A DNA stretch of 64,000 nucleotides from NCBI RefSeq assembly GCF_000745265.1, contig NZ_JQNN01000002.1, positions 1-64,000 on the forward strand. Reading direction: 5' to 3'. Source of the DNA: Massilia sp. 9096 (GTDB lineage: Bacteria; Pseudomonadota; Gammaproteobacteria; Burkholderiales; Burkholderiaceae_D). The notes beneath the pieces are model-generated. The model was not told the origin of the DNA. It saw only the letters and a list, made by a program, of their open reading frames with translations, and searched no databases. Position numbers and translations under genes: made by a program. Below, in pieces: positions 46,919 to 56,116 of the stretch (position 1 is the first letter of the stretch; each line of letters opens with the position of its first letter).

Positions 46919-48802
46919 ATGCTGAGATCTTCCTACGCTAGATTTAGAAAGCGCTTCATTCTCAGCTCATCGCTGCTTATTGCTTTGTTGGCGGCGCTTA
47001 TTTTTTGGAAAATCGCCGCCGGAGTCAAAGCCGATCGCGATGCCGCTTTGGATCGGACGCGAAGTTTTTCGAGAGCGATGAGCGCGCACGTCGAAAGCGA
47101 AATGCGCGTCATCGACTTGTCCTTGCTTCGGTCGGCGGAAGCGCTTGGAGCGATTGGCGAGCAAGCATTGAAGAACACGCAGCGCGCGCGGCAGGTTTTA
47201 GCGATGTCGGCGAGCGATTCGGACGCGAGTTTTTGGATCCACTTCGTCGACGCCCGCGGCGTGGGCGTGGCGGCCTCCAACGGATCGCCAGTGGCTGGCG
47301 TCTCCTACGCGGATCGGGAATATTTCAGAGCTCAGCTGGCCAGCAACGGCGCTGGGTTGTATGTGGGACAGCCGCAATTTGGACGGGTCTCTCGACGCCG
47401 TCTTTTCTTCCTGAGCCGAAGCGTCTTCTCGCCAGACCGAGAATTTTTAGGAGTGGTCGTCGCCTCAGTCGACGCCGCGGCGATCGCCAGCGTGTTTGGC
47501 AGCGCGTTGTTTCAGCCGACCCTTTCGATCACGCTGCTGCACGCGAGCGGCAAAATTGTGGCGCGCGTCCCGCTCTTCGAACGTTCCTTCGCGACGAGCC
47601 TTTTCAATGCGGATTTTTATCAACATTGGAAGGCGGCTTCGAACGGAAATTATGAGGCGCGCAGTCCGATCGATGGGCAAGAGCGCATTTTCTCGTATCA
47701 GAAGGTGGGCGACACTGGCCTTGTCGTCATCGTCGGGATCGCGGTGGATTCATGGAGGCGGGCCATCCCCCGAGACGGCGCCATCGCAGCCGGAGCATTG
47801 GGGATCGTCGTCTTGGCCCTTGTGCTCAGTGGGCGCTTCGCTTTGCGAAACATTCTTCGTCTTGAACAAAGCCATGCCGAGCAACAGCGGCTCAACGCCG
47901 AGCTGCGAACGGCGCGCGATGACAGGGCTCGCGGGGAAAAAAGGGCGCGGATGATCGCGGACACGCTTCCAGCATTGGTCTCATACGTTGATGCGAACGA
48001 GCGCTACGTCTTCCACAACTCGCTTTATCGAACGCTTCTAGGCTCCGCGGCGGACCAAATGGACGGGCGCTCGATGCGCGATGTTTTGGGCGCTGGCGTC
48101 CACGCGTCGATCGCGCCCGAAGTGCGCGCGGCCTTGGGTGGCGCGCGAGTCAGTTTCGAGCGGACAGTCACCGTTGGATCGTCGCAGCGCTGCTTCAAGT
48201 TCGAATACACCCCGGACATTGACGAATCGGGCAAGACGTTGGGGTTTTACACGATGGGAATCGACATCACTGAGATGAAAGACGTCCAACATCGCCTGAG
48301 CGCTTTCGCGCGAGTCGACTCTTTGACGGGCTTGCCCAACCGAGCTCAGCTTTATGAGCGGCTGGGCGAGGCGTTGGCGCGGTCGAGACGGAGAGCTTCG
48401 AGGATCGCTTGTTTGTTTTTGGATATCGATCATTTCAAGTCTATCAACGACTCATTGGGCCACGCCGGGGGAGACGAGGCGCTGCGGGAGTTTGGTCGGC
48501 GCCTGCAATCGGCCGTGCGCGAAACAGACCTGGTCGCGCGCTTGGCAGGGGACGAATTTGTGATCGTCCTCGAGGGCGGGGAGCAACCAGGCTGCGCTCG
48601 CGCCGTCGCGGACAAAATCATCGAGGCGATGCGGGCGCCGTTCCTCATCGCCGGCGCCCCGCGCGCCGTGTCGACCAGCGTTGGCGTGTCGGTGTCGTCC
48701 AGCGAAGACGATCCGGACGCAATTTTGCGAAGGGCCGACGAAGCGCTATATATGGCCAAGCGCGCCGGTCGAGGGGGCTACGCGACTGACTGCCGAGAGT
48801 GA
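46919..48802 (+). CDS. Membrane PDC-PAS-GGDEF diguanylate cyclase (copy B, intact)
   Basis: 627 aa. A membrane helix near 15-32 and a second near 285-305 flank a PDC/Cache-like periplasmic sensor (about 35-280; YADREYFRAQL, GLYVGQPQFGR). A PAS domain follows (about 345-460) and a GGDEF domain (465-625). The active-site loop is AGDEF at about 543-547, with inhibitory RETD exactly five residues before it, so c-di-GMP synthesis with product inhibition is expected. ATG 46919 (MLRSSYARFRKRF) is shared with copy A. This is the full-length version of the frameshifted gene at 25798-27683. The EAL gene follows about 310 bp downstream, as in copy A. Confidence 0.94.
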   Translation: MLRSSYARFRKRFILSSSLLIALLAALIFWKIAAGVKADRDAALDRTRSFSRAMSAHVESEMRVIDLSLLRSAEALGAIGEQALKNTQRARQVLAMSASDSDASFWIHFVDARGVGVAASNGSPVAGVSYADREYFRAQLASNGAGLYVGQPQFGRVSRRRLFFLSRSVFSPDREFLGVVVASVDAAAIASVFGSALFQPTLSITLLHASGKIVARVPLFERSFATSLFNADFYQHWKAASNGNYEARSPIDGQERIFSYQKVGDTGLVVIVGIAVDSWRRAIPRDGAIAAGALGIVVLALVLSGRFALRNILRLEQSHAEQQRLNAELRTARDDRARGEKRARMIADTLPALVSYVDANERYVFHNSLYRTLLGSAADQMDGRSMRDVLGAGVHASIAPEVRAALGGARVSFERTVTVGSSQRCFKFEYTPDIDESGKTLGFYTMGIDITEMKDVQHRLSAFARVDSLTGLPNRAQLYERLGEALARSRRRASRIACLFLDIDHFKSINDSLGHAGGDEALREFGRRLQSAVRETDLVARLAGDEFVIVLEGGEQPGCARAVADKIIEAMRAPFLIAGAPRAVSTSVGVSVSSSEDDPDAILRRADEALYMAKRAGRGGYATDCRE

Positions 48803-49113
48803 GGGCGCGCCAACGCGTCAAGGACTGTTCCTGTTTCGATACTCATCCGCCGAATCTGTTGGACAGCCAGGTTTGTGAGTCGAGCGGCGTGCTTTGTTGA
48901 ACGAGGGCTTAATCAAGGGCGCAATGACGAACTGTGTCCAGTTCGTCTGCGCTAAGCGTCGGTCTCCTGAGATTCCGGCAATTTTGCGAGCATTCCGTAA
49001 ATTAATTGGCGATTCCGACAAAAACGACATTTTTTGAGTATTGCGTAAGAGTAAAATGAAAACGGGCTCGCGTAATTTTGCGCGAGTCCTTAGATATGCC
49101 GTGGAGGCCCGCC
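48803..49113. other. Intergenic between DGC and EAL genes
   Basis: 311 bp without a gene. The last part (GTAAAAT...GGCTCGC...AATTTTGCGCGAG, then GTGGAGGCCCGCC) aligns with the leader of the other EAL gene before 27879. Confidence 0.4.
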
Positions 49114-49890
49114 ATGCGCGCAGTCAAGACCCTGGTTTCCACTCAAAACGAGTGCGGCAAGTGTGGGGACGACGTCCCTGGAATCGAATTCGCGTTCGCA
49201 TTCCAGCCCATCGTTTCATTCAAAAGGCAGGTGGTCTTTGCCCATGAAGCGTTGGTCCGAGGTCTTCAAGGCGAGCCTGCCAACTCCGTGCTTGGCCAAG
49301 TGACTTGGGACAACCGCCATCGATTCGATCAAGAGTGCCGCGCTCGAGCGATTGAGCAAGCGACGGCCATTAGCATGCCCGAGTCGCTGTCGATCAATTT
49401 CATTCCGAACGCGGTCGCCAATCCCAGGACGTGCATTCAACGAACCCTGCGCTCGGCGGCGGACTGCGGCTTTGAATTGTCTCGGTTGATTTTCGAGGTG
49501 ACCGAAAGCGAAAAAGTGGCGGAACCCGAATCCTTGGTAAGGATATTCCGGGAATATCGCAAGCTGGGGATCAAAACCGCCATCGATGATTTCGGCGCCG
49601 GATACGCGGGGTTGAATTTGCTCGCGCGCTTTCAGCCGGACATCGTGAAAATCGACATCGATCTCATCCGCGACATCGACGCCGACAACACCAAACAGAT
49701 CATAGTGGAGAACATCGTCAGGCTATGCGAGAAGTTGGGCATCGTCGCGCTTGCGGAAGGCGTCGAAACTTTCGACGAGCGCGATGTGCTGGCCGACATG
49801 GGCATCGATCTCATGCAGGGCTACCTTTTCGCGCGCCCAGCTTTCAAAGCGATGGCGCAGGTCGACCCCATGGCTTGGTCCCAGCGGTAG
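49114..49890 (+). CDS. EAL-domain c-di-GMP phosphodiesterase (copy B)
   Basis: A 258-aa EAL protein closely similar to that at 27879. Catalytic residues are present in AHEALVR, SINFIPN, FEVTES, DDFGAGYAGLN, VKIDIDLI, ALAEGVET and MQGYLFARP. The N-terminal ECGKCGDD keeps the CxxC pair. GGAGG lies before ATG 49114 as in copy A. Together with the upstream DGC it forms an intact synthesis-breakdown pair for c-di-GMP. Confidence 0.93.
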   Translation: MRAVKTLVSTQNECGKCGDDVPGIEFAFAFQPIVSFKRQVVFAHEALVRGLQGEPANSVLGQVTWDNRHRFDQECRARAIEQATAISMPESLSINFIPNAVANPRTCIQRTLRSAADCGFELSRLIFEVTESEKVAEPESLVRIFREYRKLGIKTAIDDFGAGYAGLNLLARFQPDIVKIDIDLIRDIDADNTKQIIVENIVRLCEKLGIVALAEGVETFDERDVLADMGIDLMQGYLFARPAFKAMAQVDPMAWSQR

Positions 49891-50002
49891 CTGTTTAGCA
49901 GTCTGGCTAAAGTCAATCAGATCCCTGCGAGGTGGCCTAGAAGATAAGCAGCGCGGGCGTGCCTGGCGCTCATTTCAGGCGGCTGGGAACACCCAGCGAT
50001 GG

Positions 50003-51142
50003 TTATCTTCGGATTGTCTGAGTCAGCGGCGGAGCGTCTCGCGCGTCCAAAGGCAAATCGATGGTCACAGTCGTGCCACGCTGAGGATCGCTGTCGACCG
50101 TGACGCTGCCCCCATGGCTTTCTGCCACCTTTTTTACGAAGGGAAGTCCCAAACCCCACCCGGACGGGCCGCCCGAGCTTTCGCGTCGCAAGTGGTCGAA
50201 CATGCGATTCAAGTGAGCAGCCGGAACGCTCTCGCCAAAATTGTGGACTGAGATCCAAATCCGGCTGTCCCAACGCGCGACGTTGACGCTGATCAGTCCT
50301 CCATCCCCATACTTCATGGCGTTGGAAAGCAGATTGTCGATCGCGCGGCGCAACAGATTGGCGCACCAGTAGCCCACAATCGAATCGCCCTTGGTCTCGC
50401 AACGCGCTTGCGAAGTATCGGACAGTTCGGCGCACGCGTCCCGCGCCACGGCGAGCATGTCAAACGAGGACAATTCCAGAGGCAGCCGCTCGTTGCCCCC
50501 AAATGCCAAAGCGTCCATGAGTTCGTCAAACATCGCGTTGAGCCTGTCGCCATTTTCTCGAATTTTGCTCGCAAGCCTTCTGACGTTTTCCGGCATGTTA
50601 GGGCTCGACAGGAGTTGGGCTCGAAGCGTCATGCCCGACAGTGGATTGCGCATGTCGTGGGCCAAAGCGGCGGCGACTCGGTCCCGCATTGCGGTTTGAG
50701 CGTGTGCAAACTCTCCCACAGCGTCAAGAACCGCTAAGTTGAAGGATCGTCGCACAGTCGCATACTCCGCCAATGACAGCGCGATGTTTTTGCGAGCGCA
50801 CACTTCAATGATCGACTCTTCGAGAATCTGGTATTCGTGAACAATTTCCGCCGGACCGTAAGATCCCAACTGGGCTCGCTCTTCGCCATGGGAACTTGCG
50901 ACAGTGCTTCCGCTCGTCGCGCTTTGGCGCGGATAACCAGACGTCATCGCCTCTGCCAGATTGTCGTAGAACGAGGGCAGCGTGTTGAACAAAATGGGGT
51001 GGTGGAGCTTGTTCGCGCCAACGACCTGGGCGCGGACTTGGCGTTCCCAAAGTTCAAACACTTCTTCACGAGCTGCAAGCAGGCTTTGGGACAGAGACCC
51101 CAAATCATCTTCGTCAATTTTTTGATCGGTCGCGAGAGACAT
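50003..51142 (-). CDS. RsbRD-type sensor histidine kinase (paralogue 3)
   Basis: About 379 aa from ATG 51142 (MSLATDQKIDEDD), preceded by AAGGA; a longer frame to 51202 exists but the paralogue at 57726 also starts MSLATDQ. The RsbRD-like domain (about 15-150) has LPSFYDNLAEAM, SHGEERAQLGSYG and EYQILEESIIEV, lacking the Trp seen in others. HisKA has His162 (LAHDMRNPLSG) and HATPase_c has NLLSNAMKYGDGG and GWGLGLPFVKKVAESHGG. It is the closest intact relative of the amber-interrupted copy at 19849-20976: each sits next to a DGC/EAL or receiver cluster. It ends head-on against the EAL gene. Confidence 0.93.
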   Translation of the reverse strand: MSLATDQKIDEDDLGSLSQSLLAAREEVFELWERQVRAQVVGANKLHHPILFNTLPSFYDNLAEAMTSGYPRQSATSGSTVASSHGEERAQLGSYGPAEIVHEYQILEESIIEVCARKNIALSLAEYATVRRSFNLAVLDAVGEFAHAQTAMRDRVAAALAHDMRNPLSGMTLRAQLLSSPNMPENVRRLASKIRENGDRLNAMFDELMDALAFGGNERLPLELSSFDMLAVARDACAELSDTSQARCETKGDSIVGYWCANLLRRAIDNLLSNAMKYGDGGLISVNVARWDSRIWISVHNFGESVPAAHLNRMFDHLRRESSGGPSGWGLGLPFVKKVAESHGGSVTVDSDPQRGTTVTIDLPLDARDAPPLTQTIRR

Positions 51143-51258
51143 TTTGATCCTTAGTCGAGGCTCTGACAGCGAGCCTAACTGCGCAGCGGGAGCAATCATC
51201 ATATGCTTCGACGCAAAAATTCCGCGCGGAATCCCGCGATCACGTCACGTCCGCTCCT

Positions 51259-52950
51259 GGCCCAGGCTGTGTAAAAACCTAGCGTCGTGTAAACGGACAT
51301 AGCTCGGTAAACGTTTAGCCAGTATCTCATCAAGACAGGTGCTAAATGAAGCGCTTCATCGAAGGCGAAGACCGTGGACAGGGCACGCTGTTGCCCGAGC
51401 TCCTGGATGATTACGTGACCGAAGATAACTCGGTGCGGGTGGTCGATGTATTCGTGGACGAACTTGACCTTGCTCGCTTGGGCTTTACGCGGGTGCAACC
51501 AGCGAAGACAGGCCGACCGGCTTACCACCCCGCTGTGCTGCTCAAGCTCTACATCTACGGTTACCTTAACCGCATCCAGTCGAGCCGGCGGCTGGAGCGA
51601 GAGGCCCAACGTAACGTTGAGCTGATGTGGCTGACGCAACGCCTGGCACCAGATTTCAAGACAATAGCGAACTTCCGAAAGGACAACGGCAAGGCAATCC
51701 GCAATGTATGCCGACAGTTCGTCGTCGTGTGTCAGCAGCTCGATCTGTTCTCGGATGCAGTCGTGGCAATCGACGGCAGCAAATTCAAGGCGGTCAACAG
51801 CAGCGACCGTAATTTCACCGATGCCAAGCTCAAGCGCAGGATGCAAGAAATCGAGGCAAACATCAGCCGCTACCTGGCAGAACTCGACACGGCAGATCGG
51901 CAGGAACCGGCTGCTGGGCAACCGAGGAGCGTTCGCCTCAACGACAAGATTGCAGCGCTAAAATCGCAGATGGCCACGCTCAAGGAAATCGAAGCGAAGC
52001 TGGAAAAGACTGGCGAAACGCAGATTTCGTTGACCGATCCAGACGCTCGCTCAATGATGACGCGTGGGACTGGGATCGTAGGTTATAACGTACAGACTGC
52101 CGTCGACACTAAGCATCATTTGATTGTTGAACACGAGGTGACGAATAACGGCAGCGACCGCGACCAATTGTCCAACATGGCGAAAAAAGCGCGCACTGCC
52201 ATCGGCACCACGACATTGACGGCCATCGCCGACCGCGGCTATTTCAAGGGCGAGGAAATCCTGGCCTGTCATGAAGCTGGCATCTCCACTTTAGTGCCAC
52301 CTACGAAAACGTCTGGAGCCAAGGCTGCCGGTCGATTTGACAAGGCAGATTTCATATACGATTCCTCTACAAACGAATACTGCTGCCCAGCGGGCCAGTC
52401 CTTGCTTTGGCGCTTCGCAAGCGTCGAAAAAGGCATGAAGCTGAATCGATACTGGAGCTCGAATTGCAAGGGCTGCCACCTCAAGAACAAGTGCACGCCG
52501 AGCGCGCAGCGGCGGGTAACCCGCTGGGAGCATCAAGACGTGCTCGACGAGATGCAAATGCGTCTTGAGCAGAATCCTGATGCCATGCGAATCCGGCGAT
52601 CATCGGTAGAGCATCCATACGGGACAATCAAATCCTGGATGGGCGCAACGCATTTCTTGACGAAAGGACTGGAGCGTGTGGCGACCGAGATGAGCCTGCA
52701 CGTGCTCGCCTATAATTTTCGGAGATTGATGGCGGTGCTCGGCATCACTGGTATGGTGGCTGCGCTTCGGGCCTATGCCCGTTTTCTGCAGCGTTTTGGT
52801 CTGCTCTGGATGCTTCGCTTACTCGGCTGGTCGATAATGCCGCACAACGATCACAGCGCGGCACAGCGTTTCCTGGCACCCCCCAATTAATCGAAACCTT
52901 GCTGTGATTGTACTCGCCGCCCGATTTCGCGTTTTTACACGGCCTGGGCC
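51259..52950 (+). mobile_element. IS1182-family insertion sequence
   Basis: 1692 bp bounded by GGCCCAGGCTGTGTAAAAAC (51259-51278) and its inverted counterpart GGCCCAGGCCGTGTAAAAAC (reverse strand of 52931-52950), 19 of 20 matching. One transposase gene fills it. No clear target duplication is visible. The right end abuts the dispersed repeat at 52948. Confidence 0.88.
51346..52890 (+). CDS. IS1182-family transposase
   Basis: A 514-aa full-length transposase. The N-terminal region (FIEGEDRGQGTLLPELLDDYV, RPAYHPAVLLKLYIYGYLNRI) is the DUF772-type domain of IS1182/ISL-like elements. Catalytic Asp lies in VVAIDGSKFKAVNS, the second in AIADRGYFKG, and Glu in SSVEHPYGTIK. A Cys cluster (CPAGQ...CKGCHLKNKC) precedes the last helix region, as usual. 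The frame is intact, so the element may be active and could mobilise the MITE at 54852 whose ends resemble its own. Confidence 0.93.
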   Translation: MKRFIEGEDRGQGTLLPELLDDYVTEDNSVRVVDVFVDELDLARLGFTRVQPAKTGRPAYHPAVLLKLYIYGYLNRIQSSRRLEREAQRNVELMWLTQRLAPDFKTIANFRKDNGKAIRNVCRQFVVVCQQLDLFSDAVVAIDGSKFKAVNSSDRNFTDAKLKRRMQEIEANISRYLAELDTADRQEPAAGQPRSVRLNDKIAALKSQMATLKEIEAKLEKTGETQISLTDPDARSMMTRGTGIVGYNVQTAVDTKHHLIVEHEVTNNGSDRDQLSNMAKKARTAIGTTTLTAIADRGYFKGEEILACHEAGISTLVPPTKTSGAKAAGRFDKADFIYDSSTNEYCCPAGQSLLWRFASVEKGMKLNRYWSSNCKGCHLKNKCTPSAQRRVTRWEHQDVLDEMQMRLEQNPDAMRIRRSSVEHPYGTIKSWMGATHFLTKGLERVATEMSLHVLAYNFRRLMAVLGITGMVAALRAYARFLQRFGLLWMLRLLGWSIMPHNDHSAAQRFLAPPN

Positions 52951-53010
52951 GATTGCGGACGGTCGAGCCAGCATAGCATGTTGCCGAGACGAAAAGATAA
53001 CGCACCGGGC
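52948..53010. repeat. Dispersed intergenic repeat, copy R1 (partial)
   Basis: GGCCGATTGCGGACGGTCG, then CAGCATAGCATGTTGCCGAG. It starts at the right edge of the IS1182 element, which probably cut the repeat. Related copies: 57563-57655, 58981-59072 and 61347-61445. Confidence 0.6.
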
Positions 53011-53542
53011 TGCCGGGCCTTTGCTGATCGAAAAGCTGTCGCGCAAGCACAAACGCAAGGTTGGAGCCAGCTGGCGAATAAACGAGACGTACATCAAGGT
53101 CAAGGGTGTCTGGAAGTATTTCTACCGTGCTGTCGACAAGGAAGGCAAGACCGTCAATTTCCTCTTGACGGCGCATCGTGACATTGCTACCCGGCGGTTC
53201 TTCGACAAAGCCATGCGTGAGCAAGGCGCGCCGACAAAGATCGCAATGGATAAAAACGGCGCCGACAAGACCGCGATCGATGAGATCAACAGCAGTACGG
53301 CGGTCCTGATCGTAGTTCGCCAGGTTAAGTACCTCAACAACATTATCGGACAAGACCATCATGCGATTAAGCGTGTGACCAAGCCGATTCTGGGCGTCAA
53401 GTCGTTTAGCGCCGCCAGCAATGTGCTCGCAGGCATTGAGCTCAGGCATATGATCCGTAAGGGTCAGTTTGCGATCGATGTCGTCGCCTCGTCGATTGCC
53501 GATCAATTCTGTGCGCTGGCGGGAATAGTCCGTCCAGTATAA
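53005..53542 (+). pseudogene. IS6-family transposase with lost catalytic residues
   Basis: The frame aligns with IS6/IS26 transposases from LLIEKLSRKHKRKVGASW to IRKGQF, but the N-terminal ~60 residues with the HTH are missing. The first catalytic Asp (W-R-M-D-E-T-Y) is Asn here (WRINETYIKV), the second is kept (AMDKNGADKTAI), and the third Glu (IEQDHR) is Gly (IIGQDHHAIK). It cannot be catalytically active. Its left end is overlapped by the dispersed repeat next to the IS1182 element. Confidence 0.88.
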
Positions 53543-53672
53543 GCTGGACCACGCTCGGTCCGAAACACTTCGCTTAACGCTTAGCAATGCGACAGAACCT
53601 TAATTCTTCAGGTGTCATAGTCTGCCCAACATGACTAGCCACTTCGTCAATTCGACAAAACGGTTTCCTGTA

Positions 53673-53987
53673 TCACTCGTCGTAGTCAGCCATGAGGGCA
53701 GGAGGAAAGGCTATGTTATGGGCCAAGTCAACGAAAACATCCTGTAATCCCTGCCAACCTGGCGTGCCCCCGGCGCTCCTAATAATTTGCTCTGCATCGC
53801 GATGGCAAGTCTTTCCATCAATGCTGCCTTTGTGGACATACAGAATTTCTGTGCGCTCACCATTAGTGCGGAAGTTGTTAAAAACAATCGCTGCTTTACC
53901 GGCCTCGGCGATGCGTCCGCCGCATACATCGCAGAACAAAATCGGCGCACTGATGTCATCAATCACTTGAATTTCGATCATCATCAT
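53673..53987 (-). CDS. Small hypothetical protein with a CxxC motif
   Basis: 104 aa. PILFCDVCGGRIAEAGKAAIVFNN looks like one knuckle of a zinc-binding or treble-clef protein, with later Cys/His (KGSIDGKTCHRDAEQII). AGGA precedes the start; ATG is repeated three times at the N-terminus, so the exact start is open by two codons. No family is recognised. It stands alone in an area of mobile-element remains. Confidence 0.6.
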   Translation of the reverse strand: MMMIEIQVIDDISAPILFCDVCGGRIAEAGKAAIVFNNFRTNGERTEILYVHKGSIDGKTCHRDAEQIIRSAGGTPGWQGLQDVFVDLAHNIAFPPALMADYDE

Positions 53988-54226
53988 TCCTGTATTAAGG
54001 GCTATATATCTAATTTTCTTTGGCGACGTCGGCGGGCTCTACAGTCCGCATGGCGCTCGTTAGAGGGACTCGATAGTCGCGCAAGAGGACGCTTATCGAA
54101 TCACCTTTCGTGCAGTTTATGAAGCAAACTTGCGGGCGCACCAATCCGTCGCAGCAGACGAGTGATCGCAACGTAAAATGTTCTAGTAAAGAATTGACCA
54201 CTTGCTCTGCAACAAGGCGTTAGCAT

Positions 54227-54511
54227 CTACTGTTCTAGGCTTGCTAAGGCCCAGCACTGCGTCCAAGAAAATATCGTGTACCGTTGCTCGTTACTGATAC
54301 CTTCCGACAGAATCGCGCTTAGAAAACTGGCGACGTTCACACGCACGTTAGGAGGTAGAAAAGCAGCGATCGCAACCGACGACTCGAGATCAGGATGGAC
54401 ACTCGACATCATAATTTGAACGATAAGCTCAGCATGCTCAGTCCATCCGGCATCGTCAACATAGGTCATGAGCGCGGTGACGCTGTCTGGAAGGTTAATC
54501 GGGATTTGCAT
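54227..54511 (-). CDS. Hypothetical small protein
   Basis: 94 codons, mildly acidic and hydrophobic (MQIPINLPDSVTALMTYVDD...). Ordinary protein-like composition, but there is no clear ribosome-binding site and no recognisable family. It could be genuine or a chance frame. Confidence 0.35.
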   Translation of the reverse strand: MQIPINLPDSVTALMTYVDDAGWTEHAELIVQIMMSSVHPDLESSVAIAAFLPPNVRVNVASFLSAILSEGISNEQRYTIFSWTQCWALASLEQ

Positions 54512-54851
54512 GATGGGCGCACTCGTCTGACATGGAAGTCACCGAGAATACAGGAGTCGCATAGTGGAAGGCTGAAAACCGGAGCAAATGGCCCCAGCGT
54601 TAGTTAGCCATGCAACGACAATGTGGTGCGACTGATACATCATTGGCACTGAGCACCCTGTCGTGCCAGCTAGTCGATGCTGAGAACGCCAGGGCGCTAG
54701 TTCGTGCAAATGGCTGTAGTCGGTACACCGACTCGCTGGCTTCCATGGTGTGTCCGCCGCTGGAAGATCGGCGAAGGAAACGAGCGTGACCTTTCGGCGC
54801 ATCGTTGGCGAAAAGATGGGCGGTTAAGCCCGTGACGTGTACGTTCGCTAA

Positions 54852-54999
54852 CGACCCACGCTGTGTAAAAACACGAAAAAATCGTCGAACAAAAAAATCG
54901 GTTTCTCAGAACGGCCGCTACGCGATTTTCTCGAGGTCGGGAGGGGTCACTCTACCCCTGAAAATTTCAAGCTTTTGCGTTTTTACACAGCCTGGGTCG
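54852..54999. mobile_element. MITE-like element with IS1182-type ends
   Basis: A 148-bp non-coding element. The left end CGACCCACGCTGTGTAAAAA and the right end (reverse strand) CGACCCAGGCTGTGTAAAAA match except for one base, and share CCCAGGCTGTGTAAAAAC with the ends of the IS1182 element at 51259-52950. The interior is AT-rich with no frame. It has the form of a non-autonomous derivative that could be moved by the IS1182 transposase. Confidence 0.75.
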
Positions 55000-55049
55000 G
55001 AAGCAGACAGTTCCAAAACAGTCTAGCGAAGCTGCTTCAGCCAAACTCC

Positions 55050-55553
55050 TCACAGCTGCAGAGGCTTATGTTCGGGCACCATTTTCTCTAAGGATGGCAC
55101 CCTTTTTAGCCACTCTTCAGCATTATTAAATAGACCATGCAAATTCAGGCAGTCATGTGTATGAGGAGCATTCGGTACCTTATAGCGCCGGACCATATCG
55201 AGCACGCTCGCCTGGGTTCTAGGGTCCACTACATCAAACCCAAGCAAACTCCAATATTGTGGTTGTTCGAAGGCTCCCAAGGAAGGAGGGACCGATACAT
55301 TTCCCTTAACGGCTACATCGACGTACGCTCTCGGCAAATCAAAAGCAACGATCAATGCATCCGCATGCAAACCATCAATGCGGTCCGATGGATCTGCTGT
55401 GAACAGATTGATACCGGAGAGCTGTTCTTGGTATTGGTCGTAGATCTGCTCATACCGCGTGTCCTCATCGTACGAAGTCATACAGACGGCACACAGTGCA
55501 GACGGTTTTCTGACGTCATGACCAACAACGACTTGTCGGGATTGGGGCTCCAT
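55050..55553 (-). CDS. Hypothetical protein, 167 aa
   Basis: MEPQSRQVVVGHDVRKPS... An acidic cytoplasmic-type protein with CAVCMTSYDEDTRYEQIYDQYQEQL, a central DALIVAFDLPRAYVDVAVKG segment and a C-terminal THDCLNLHGLFNNAEEWLK. No signal, membrane helix or known domain. The minus-strand frame is preferred over a longer overlapping plus-strand frame (55137-55760) because its composition is more protein-like and it sits with other minus-strand small genes. The function is unknown. Confidence 0.55.
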   Translation of the reverse strand: MEPQSRQVVVGHDVRKPSALCAVCMTSYDEDTRYEQIYDQYQEQLSGINLFTADPSDRIDGLHADALIVAFDLPRAYVDVAVKGNVSVPPSLGAFEQPQYWSLLGFDVVDPRTQASVLDMVRRYKVPNAPHTHDCLNLHGLFNNAEEWLKRVPSLEKMVPEHKPLQL

Positions 55554-55707
55554 TTATTCTTCGATAACTGCAAGTTGCGACGTCCGCTTCTGGCCGATTG
55601 CATACCTACGGCTGCATCCGCTTCCGGATCTATAGCGCCCTTGGAAACCGAACACATAAAAGCGCGCGATCAAAAATGGCACGAGGCTTTTTGCTTAGCA
55701 TTTTTGA

Positions 55708-55968
55708 TCACATGTATGGATCAGACGGCCAGTGTGTACGCTCTATCCATGTCACGTTGACGTCATCGACACACTGGATTGATTTGACCTCATCAGGCGA
55801 AAAGATGAGGCTGCCACGTTGAGTAACAATTAACAAAGTGGTATAGCTGAGTTGAAAGATGTGGCCGAGGTATCGCTCGTTAATACTTAAGGATATGGCC
55901 CATAGCGAGCCTTTAGATTTCCCAGCCTTACGGGCTGCTTCGATTGAGGGGTAGCGTTCAGTGTTCAT
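55708..55968 (-). CDS. Small protein of a two-member orphan family (member 1)
   Basis: 86 aa with AGGAG 5 nt before ATG 55968. It shares a layout with the 82-aa product at 56117-56365: S(I/V)EAAR-x3-G-x2-(R/K)GS(L/I)W near residues 8-23, a central (L)GxI strand, then (V/T)Q-x2-G-x-I-F and an acidic-Val-xSI/S-V stretch. This looks like a compact alpha-beta domain; the EAAR...GS-W helix may be HTH-like (NUMOD1-like repeats have a similar SIxEAAR...IS), which is only a suggestion. No known function. Confidence 0.7.
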   Translation of the reverse strand: MNTERYPSIEAARKAGKSKGSLWAISLSINERYLGHIFQLSYTTLLIVTQRGSLIFSPDEVKSIQCVDDVNVTWIERTHWPSDPYM

Positions 55969-56116
55969 AACTTCTCCTAGGTAGGCACACTATAGCTACC
56001 GTTCATTTCTGTTGATTTACAAGCCATACCGTTGCGCTTTGGTGCAGATACATGTAGCTGAGTCAAGGTCCGAACACAACGTTGGAGGCCCCGAGGTCAG
56101 CAATGAGGCTGGGCTT

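Noticed and set aside
51199..51921. 240-codon minus-strand frame
   Set aside because: Antisense to the left part of the IS1182 transposase gene and its leader.
54539..54802. 87-codon minus-strand frame (and the 63-codon frame at 54010-54201)
   Set aside because: No start signal or family; they could not be told from chance frames.
55137..55760. 207-codon plus-strand frame
   Set aside because: It overlaps two minus-strand frames with better composition, one of which (55708-55968) has a strong ribosome-binding site.
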